From DASRDR01 sp044867785 (GTDB lineage Bacteria; Methylomirabilota; Methylomirabilia; Rokubacteriales; DASRDR01): a stretch of 47,280 nucleotides of DNA. Position numbers and translations under genes: made by a program. Shown here one piece after another: positions 43,417 through 47,280 of this stretch. Every line of letters begins with the position of its first letter. Position 1 is the first letter of the stretch. Where the stretch lies: contig JBIOVM010000004.1 in NCBI GenBank assembly GCA_044867785.1, forward strand, positions 1 to 47,280, read 5' to 3'. Under the pieces are notes generated by a model. That model saw nothing but the letters and a program-made list of their open reading frames with translations. It had not been told where the DNA came from and did no database searches.

Positions 43417-43725
43417 TCACGCGCTGAGGATGCCGAGCACGTCCTCCTCCCTCATGGTGAGGTACTCCTGGCCGTCCAGCTTGACCTCGCTCCCGGAGTA
43501 CTTGCCGAACAGGATCCGGTCCCCCGTCTTCACGTCGAGCGGGATCTTCTTGCCCGCGTCGGTCACCTTGCCGGTGCCGACCGCGATCACCCGGCCCTCC
43601 TGGGGCTTTTCCTTGGCGGAGTCGGGGATGATGATGCTCCCGTGCTTCTCGTCCCCCTCCGCGAGGCGCTTGACGAGAATGCGGTCATGGAGCGGGCGCA
43701 GCGTGGTCTTCGTTGCGTGAGCCAT
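43417..43725 (-). CDS. groES: GroES co-chaperonin
   Basis: 102 aa. LRPLHDRILVKRLAEGDEKHGSIIIPDSAKEKPQEGRVIAVGTG, the mobile-loop region (residues 20-37) and the terminal DGQEYLTMREEDVLGIL are standard. It forms the heptameric cap of GroEL. 57 nt upstream of groEL; no CIRCE inverted repeat is seen before it. Confidence 0.97.
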   Translation of the reverse strand: MAHATKTTLRPLHDRILVKRLAEGDEKHGSIIIPDSAKEKPQEGRVIAVGTGKVTDAGKKIPLDVKTGDRILFGKYSGSEVKLDGQEYLTMREEDVLGILSA

Positions 43726-44079
43726 CGTCGGGGTCCTCCCTCGTCCGGATGTGAGAGTGGGTGTTCAGTCCTTCGTCGAGTCCTCGGGGATCCTTACCAT
43801 TTCGGAGGCCAACACCGGATCTCCCGCGCGTTCAGATTCCCGTTCCTTCAGTCGGCGTGGCCCGACGGCTTGCCGGGCGGAAAAACGGTCAGCCTTAGCC
43901 TTCCCCGCCTTCGTCCTGATACGGATCGCGCTCCAGAGATGGGACGCCGCGGCCTTCCTCACGCGACTCGGGCCTCGTAGGCCCGCTCACAGCGTGAACC
44001 CCCTCGGCGCCGTGGCTCGGGTCACCGCCGTGCTCCCGGCCTAGCGTCCGGGACGTGGCCGGCTGCGCGTCTGGCCCGC
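43726..44079. other. Upstream region of groES
   Basis: 354 nt with the groES promoter presumably on its left. GGGAGG precedes groES. A 65-aa minus frame at 43765-43962 exists but lacks support. No CIRCE repeat and no clear heat-shock sigma box were found. Confidence 0.4.
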
Positions 44080-44505
44080 TCACCCATCGCCTTCCGCTTC
44101 CTTCCCTAGCGCGTTGTCCACCCTGGGCGGTCCTAATTGCTCGGGACCTCGCCCCGCTCCTTCGGGAGTGATGGGTTCAGTCCTAGGATCGTCACACCCA
44201 CCCTCGCCGCCCGCGAACGACTCCCCATCGACCTCGATGAAGACGATGTCGTGCGGCCACGCTGCGCGATTCACCCAGATCGCCGACGCGACAGATCCCG
44301 TGCGGGGATTGACGCCCTGCCAGAGGCCGCCCGCCGGTCGGCGATTCCTCCGGCTTGTCGTCTGCTCACGCTTGCACTCCTCGAAGCCCTCGTTCGAGAG
44401 GACGGTGATGATATCCTCCGGGGTCGCGGCCCAGCCATGTTCCCGTTCGATCCACGCGATCCGGCTGTGCTGGCCAAGAGCGTTGAAGCCCGTCATCGTT
44501 CGCAT
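44080..44505 (-). CDS. Hypothetical protein
   Basis: 141 aa from the ATG after AGGGGA. The first 100 residues look real (SRIAWIEREHGWAATPEDIITVLSNEGFEECKRE, GSVASAIWVNRAAWPHDIVFIEVDG); the tail is Gly/Pro/Glu-rich. No family recognised. Confidence 0.5.
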   Translation of the reverse strand: MRTMTGFNALGQHSRIAWIEREHGWAATPEDIITVLSNEGFEECKREQTTSRRNRRPAGGLWQGVNPRTGSVASAIWVNRAAWPHDIVFIEVDGESFAGGEGGCDDPRTEPITPEGAGRGPEQLGPPRVDNALGKEAEGDG

Positions 44506-44579
44506 CACGTTCCCCTGTGCCTGAAGATCTTCGAACTCCCTCGGCCGAGGCGGATCCCGAAACCCCGAGCGTGAGAGCC

Positions 44580-44607
44580 GGAGATGGCTCCAGCAGGAGC
44601 CATCTCC
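44580..44607 (-). terminator. Perfect 12-bp stem-loop
   Basis: GGAGATGGCTCC and GGAGCCATCTCC around AGCA, 12 nt past the stop of the 44620-45012 gene and before the next minus-strand gene. Likely terminator of the upstream gene; a short CTTT follows only on the plus strand, so it is not a textbook T-run site. Confidence 0.65.
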
Positions 44608-44619
44608 GCGCTTTAGAAA

Positions 44620-45012
44620 CTAGCTACTCGGCATGAGCAGCGTGGCGCACATCTCGGCCACTCGGCGATCGGGCTCCTGCTCCCCGGGCATCGTCGCCCA
44701 CCCCTGCTTGCCGACATACTCGCCTCGCTGCCACGAGCTCTCGTCTTTCAGCGCCACGAGCTTCCCGGCCTTGGCCGGATCCCGCCCAGATTGAACGACA
44801 CAGATCGGGGCCAGGCGCGTGACGACGGCCTCGCGGGCCATGGTCTCCGCCGTGGCCCGAGCCGTGCCTCCCGTGACCCAGCCACCCCAGCTGAAACCGA
44901 CGATCATCGTAAGCACCGCCGAGGCCACGCAACACCAGAAGGCCACCGTCTTGGTCGGTTGCGCCTCACTCCACCGCTGTCCCACACTCCGTTTGTCTCG
45001 GTTCGCGTCCAT
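44620..45012 (-). CDS. Single-membrane-segment hypothetical protein
   Basis: 130 aa from the ATG 8 nt after AGAGGAG. N-terminal polar segment, a TM helix (FWCCVASAVLTMIVGFSWGGWVTG), then an outside domain with PICVVQSGRDPAKAGKLVALKDESSWQRGEYVGKQGWATMPG. The pattern recurs in many uncharacterised proteobacterial proteins as I remember them. Function unknown. Confidence 0.75.
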   Translation of the reverse strand: MDANRDKRSVGQRWSEAQPTKTVAFWCCVASAVLTMIVGFSWGGWVTGGTARATAETMAREAVVTRLAPICVVQSGRDPAKAGKLVALKDESSWQRGEYVGKQGWATMPGEQEPDRRVAEMCATLLMPSS

Positions 45013-45096
45013 TCGTTGGCTCCTCTCTTCATGATCGCGACGTTGGTCGGACTCCGGCGCGACGGCGCCGGGACGCATCATCCACGTGTGCCCGCC

Positions 45097-45351
45097 CTAG
45101 GCACGCGCGGGAAAGATCGTGCGCTGGGCGACGATCAGGCCCGCTGCGCCGCCGGCCGCGACGAGGATCACCGCGACCAGGCCCGGGTCGGGAGCGACCC
45201 ACTGGCTCTGGAAGAGCCAGCTCACGACGACGCTTCCAATCAGGCCGAGGATGACGTCCCACCCCCGCCCGTAGCTCCCTCGCTGCAGGACGAACCCGGC
45301 GAGCAAGCCGGCCGATACCGCCACCAGCACCCACATCACGACATTCATCAC
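45097..45351 (-). CDS. GlsB/YeaQ/YmgE-family membrane protein
   Basis: 84 aa with three hydrophobic segments: MWVLVAVSAGLLAGFVLQRG, WDVILGLIGSVVVSWLF and GLVAVILVAAGGAAGLIVAQR. This matches transglycosylase-associated stress membrane proteins. Its start overlaps the GntR stop (ATGA), last gene of a four-gene operon. Confidence 0.85.
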   Translation of the reverse strand: MMNVVMWVLVAVSAGLLAGFVLQRGSYGRGWDVILGLIGSVVVSWLFQSQWVAPDPGLVAVILVAAGGAAGLIVAQRTIFPARA

Positions 45352-46460
45352 GCTTCCCCCTTCATCGGGTTAATGGTCTTTCGCCGCCTGACTGCCCCGT
45401 CGCCGTCTCTCCCGGGATCTGACCCGGCGGAGGGCGCCTTCACTGCACGAGGATCGAGCCGTCCCCGGGCGAGGGGAGGGGTGGCGGTCGGGTCGTCGCC
45501 GTCCTGTTGGGCCAGGATGGCCCCCAGCATCTGGATGGCTCGCTGGTTGAGCGCCCGGTCGTCGACGATCACGGGAACCGTGGGCCCCACGAGCCCCTGG
45601 ATCCGCGCGGCCGCCGAATTGGAACAGACGATCGCATCCACCCGCCGCAACAGCCGACCCAACGCCGGGCCGTCCGCGGGGCTGGCCTCGACCCGCGCGA
45701 TGTTGGGCAGGGCCGCGTTGACAATCGAGTGCTCCAGGTTATGGGCGGTCTCGTGCTCGGCGGAGACCACACCCACTCGCGTCCCCACCGGGAGCTGGGC
45801 CAGGTGGTGCAGGGTTTCCAGATGCACTTCGGCGAGGAGCGCGACCACCGGGATTCCGATGCCGCCCAGGCGGCGCTTCACCTCCGGGAGATGGCCAAAG
45901 CTGGTAACCGCGGCGGCCCAGCGATTAACCGCCGTCTGCCGTCGCACGGTGGTCGCCAAGTCCTTGAGGAGCACCTTGTCCACGCGGACCGGGAGGTGCG
46001 CCTCGAGTTCCCGTCCAACGAAGTCAAGCTCCGGCGGACTGCACTCGACGAGGAGCACCTCGACGGCCCCCCGGAGGGCGGCCAACCCGACTCCGGCCAC
46101 GCTCAGGACGCCCACCGCTACGTCATCGGGGGTCATCTCGAGGACCGCCGCCCGGATCACCGCGTCCTTCAGAAAGGCCTCGCGGCGAGTGGGGAACGGG
46201 CGGGTGGACCGCCCGGGGGTCACGAACACGCCCTTACCCCGCCGCGCCTCCACGTGACCGCTCCGCTTGAGATCCTCGATCGCACGCGCCACGGTGTTCG
46301 GATTGATGCCGAGGAAGCCGGCCAGCTCCCGCATGCTGGGCAACGCCTGGTCCCGCGGGACGCCGCCGCCCTCGATGACGTGCTTCAGCTGCTCCGTCAA
46401 CTGCCACCGGATCGGGATCGGGCTGTGAGCGTCCAGACGCAGGCGCATCGTGATTTTCAT
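45348..46460 (-). CDS. GntR-family transcriptional regulator
   Basis: 370 aa. Residues 8-85 form a GntR winged helix (PIPIRWQLTEQLKHVIEGG, LPSMRELAGFLGINPNTVARAIEDLKRSGHVEARRGKGVFV). The C-terminal 270 residues resemble a two-lobed ligand-binding region (GIGIPVVALLAEVHLETLHHL, GTRVGVVSAEHETAHNLEHSI, VDAIVCSNSAAARIQGLVG, VPVIVDDRALNQRAI), as in periplasmic-binding-like sensors. It overlaps both neighbours by 4 nt, so it is autoregulated with them or controls them. Confidence 0.85.
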   Translation of the reverse strand: MKITMRLRLDAHSPIPIRWQLTEQLKHVIEGGGVPRDQALPSMRELAGFLGINPNTVARAIEDLKRSGHVEARRGKGVFVTPGRSTRPFPTRREAFLKDAVIRAAVLEMTPDDVAVGVLSVAGVGLAALRGAVEVLLVECSPPELDFVGRELEAHLPVRVDKVLLKDLATTVRRQTAVNRWAAAVTSFGHLPEVKRRLGGIGIPVVALLAEVHLETLHHLAQLPVGTRVGVVSAEHETAHNLEHSIVNAALPNIARVEASPADGPALGRLLRRVDAIVCSNSAAARIQGLVGPTVPVIVDDRALNQRAIQMLGAILAQQDGDDPTATPPLARGRLDPRAVKAPSAGSDPGRDGDGAVRRRKTINPMKGEA

Positions 46461-46762
46461 GACTCGTACAGTGGGATTCGCGAACCAGGGAGCTCACCGC
46501 CCTCTGTTCGGTCTCGCGTTCTCATTCCAGGCAGCGACAGCCTTCCCGCGAACATCAGAAAGTCCGCGATCCCAAAGAGATCGGTATAGGTCGTCCCGTT
46601 CCAATGCAGGGACACGGACGGATCCGATGTGTGACGCTCCTCGAAGTCAATCGCATACTTCTCGAGAAGGCCTTTTGCCCAGCGGGCGTCCTTGGTCCCA
46701 TTCAGGAACAACGTCGGCTTCGGGGGCGGATCCGTCCAGCTCATCCTCGGTCCGGATTCCAT
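46457..46762 (-). CDS. Cys-less thioredoxin/glutaredoxin-fold-like small protein
   Basis: 101 aa beginning immediately after the upstream stop and overlapping the GntR start by 4 nt. KPTLFLNGTKDARWAKGLLEKYAIDFEERHTSD and LHWNGTTYTDLFGIADFL follow the strand-helix-strand pattern of glutaredoxins, but no Cys occurs in the active-site position. Could be a non-catalytic binding or structural member. Assignment is tentative. Confidence 0.5.
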   Translation of the reverse strand: MESGPRMSWTDPPPKPTLFLNGTKDARWAKGLLEKYAIDFEERHTSDPSVSLHWNGTTYTDLFGIADFLMFAGRLSLPGMRTRDRTEGGELPGSRIPLYES

Positions 46763-47122
46763 TCAGGCCCCGCTCGCACACCACGACGATGACGGACGCG
46801 CCCGCGCGTCAGCGGGGATCCGGTGTTGGCAGGCCACTTCCTCGAGCTCAACGAGGGACCGACCGTCGCCTTCAGCGCATGCCTGACAGGTTAGGTACTT
46901 CAACTCGGGACGAAAGTACCAATAGCGCACCGTGATCCGGCCCACGTGGCCTCCGGGGCCGAGATGGAAGAGGGGGTCGGCGGCGAGGGCGGTGTCGGCC
47001 GCGGCCATCGTCAGCTCTCTGACCGTCATCGTGGGCCAGCGGCACCCACTCTGTGGAACCTTCCGAAACTGCTCGGCGCGGCGCGCCGGCGCGACCATGA
47101 CCGCGGCACCACATGCGTCCAT
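46763..47122 (-). CDS. Hypothetical protein with CxxC motif
   Basis: 119 aa from the ATG 9 nt after GGAGGGAG. Central part GGHVGRITVRYWYFRPELKYLTCQACAEGDGRSLVELEEVACQHRI contains CxxC and a later C-x-H that may bind zinc. First gene of the overlapping operon that ends with GlsB-like protein. Family not recognised. Confidence 0.55.
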   Translation of the reverse strand: MDACGAAVMVAPARRAEQFRKVPQSGCRWPTMTVRELTMAAADTALAADPLFHLGPGGHVGRITVRYWYFRPELKYLTCQACAEGDGRSLVELEEVACQHRIPADARARPSSSWCASGA

Positions 47123-47280
47123 TGACTCGATCTCCCTCCGCATCGGCTTCAGCCTCTCATCTCAGGACGGGTCCACATCCGAGCGGCTGCCAGTTCGCGG
47201 TGACCAGCGCCATCGCGGCCGGATCCGGTCAGGCGCGGCTTTCCGTTACTGGGCAATGATGGGCCAGATCTTCCGCTGGC

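Noticed and set aside
43765..43962. 65-codon minus-strand frame upstream of groES
   Set aside because: No ribosome site or family pattern; could be real but unsupported.
1..47280. CRISPR arrays, tRNA, rRNA, intact insertion sequences
   Set aside because: No regularly spaced repeats, no T-arm/cloverleaf pattern, no rRNA stretches and no transposase frame were seen by eye on either strand; a tRNA search program would be decisive.

Overview
The window is chromosomal DNA from a very GC-rich free-living bacterium. Codon usage, long antisense shadow frames, purine-rich Shine-Dalgarno sites and the gene families (HbpS-like and SMP-30-like exported proteins, GAF/sigma-54 regulators, MGH1-like glucosidase, archaeal-type glucose dehydrogenase, many redox enzymes) fit an uncultured soil or sediment lineage such as Candidatus Rokubacteria/Methylomirabilota. 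That placement is inference; there is no rRNA in the window. I saw no rRNA, tRNA, CRISPR array or intact insertion sequence.

Layout: (1) 273-6164 encodes mostly exported proteins: SnoaL-like, two HbpS-like (one fused to a cupin), a DM13-like protein and two SMP-30/gluconolactonase-like beta-propellers. (2) 6400-11068 has a 5'-truncated GT87-like membrane glycosyltransferase, an NDH-2 dehydrogenase followed by an HD-GYP sensor (minus strand), and a decayed metallo-beta-lactamase/GAF chimera. (3) 11086-15204 holds an M20 amidohydrolase with an altered lid domain and a three-GAF sigma-54 activator. (4) 15442-32787 is a run of 15 same-strand genes. It begins behind an excellent sigma-54 -24/-12 promoter: STAS protein, ECF sigma factor, mannose-1-phosphate guanylyltransferase, zf-HC2 anti-sigma, glucose dehydrogenase, MGH1-like glucosidase, second NDH-2, aquaporin, DoxX/DoxD, LCAT-like lipase, MFS, GMC oxidoreductase, double VOC protein, glycogen debranching-type glucosidase and an SH3-like lipoprotein. 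It reads as stress-regulated release of glucose from glucans or osmolytes, with oxidation of glucose into the quinone pool. (5) 33305-35809 has DinB, a graveyard of amidohydrolase and DUF4143 ATPase fragments, a VOC protein behind a perfect palindrome, and a WYL regulator.

(6) 36083-37851 is the most exciting part: a small putative operon with two genes each interrupted by one in-frame TGA exactly where a redox-active cysteine belongs (an AhpD/carboxymuconolactone-decarboxylase-like protein and an exported thioredoxin). Each TGA is followed at 18-26 nt by a perfect hairpin with G in the first or second loop position, as expected of bacterial SECIS elements. I interpret both as selenoproteins, not pseudogenes. 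A SRPBCC-like gene sits between them and its start overlaps the stop of the first selenoprotein gene.

(7) 38525-47122 is on the minus strand: a membrane protein, a DisA_N-like sensor protein, a small protein, an Hsp20-GroEL-GroES heat-shock group (groEL carries a frameshift), small hypotheticals, and a tightly overlapping four-gene operon with a GntR regulator and a GlsB/YeaQ-type membrane protein.
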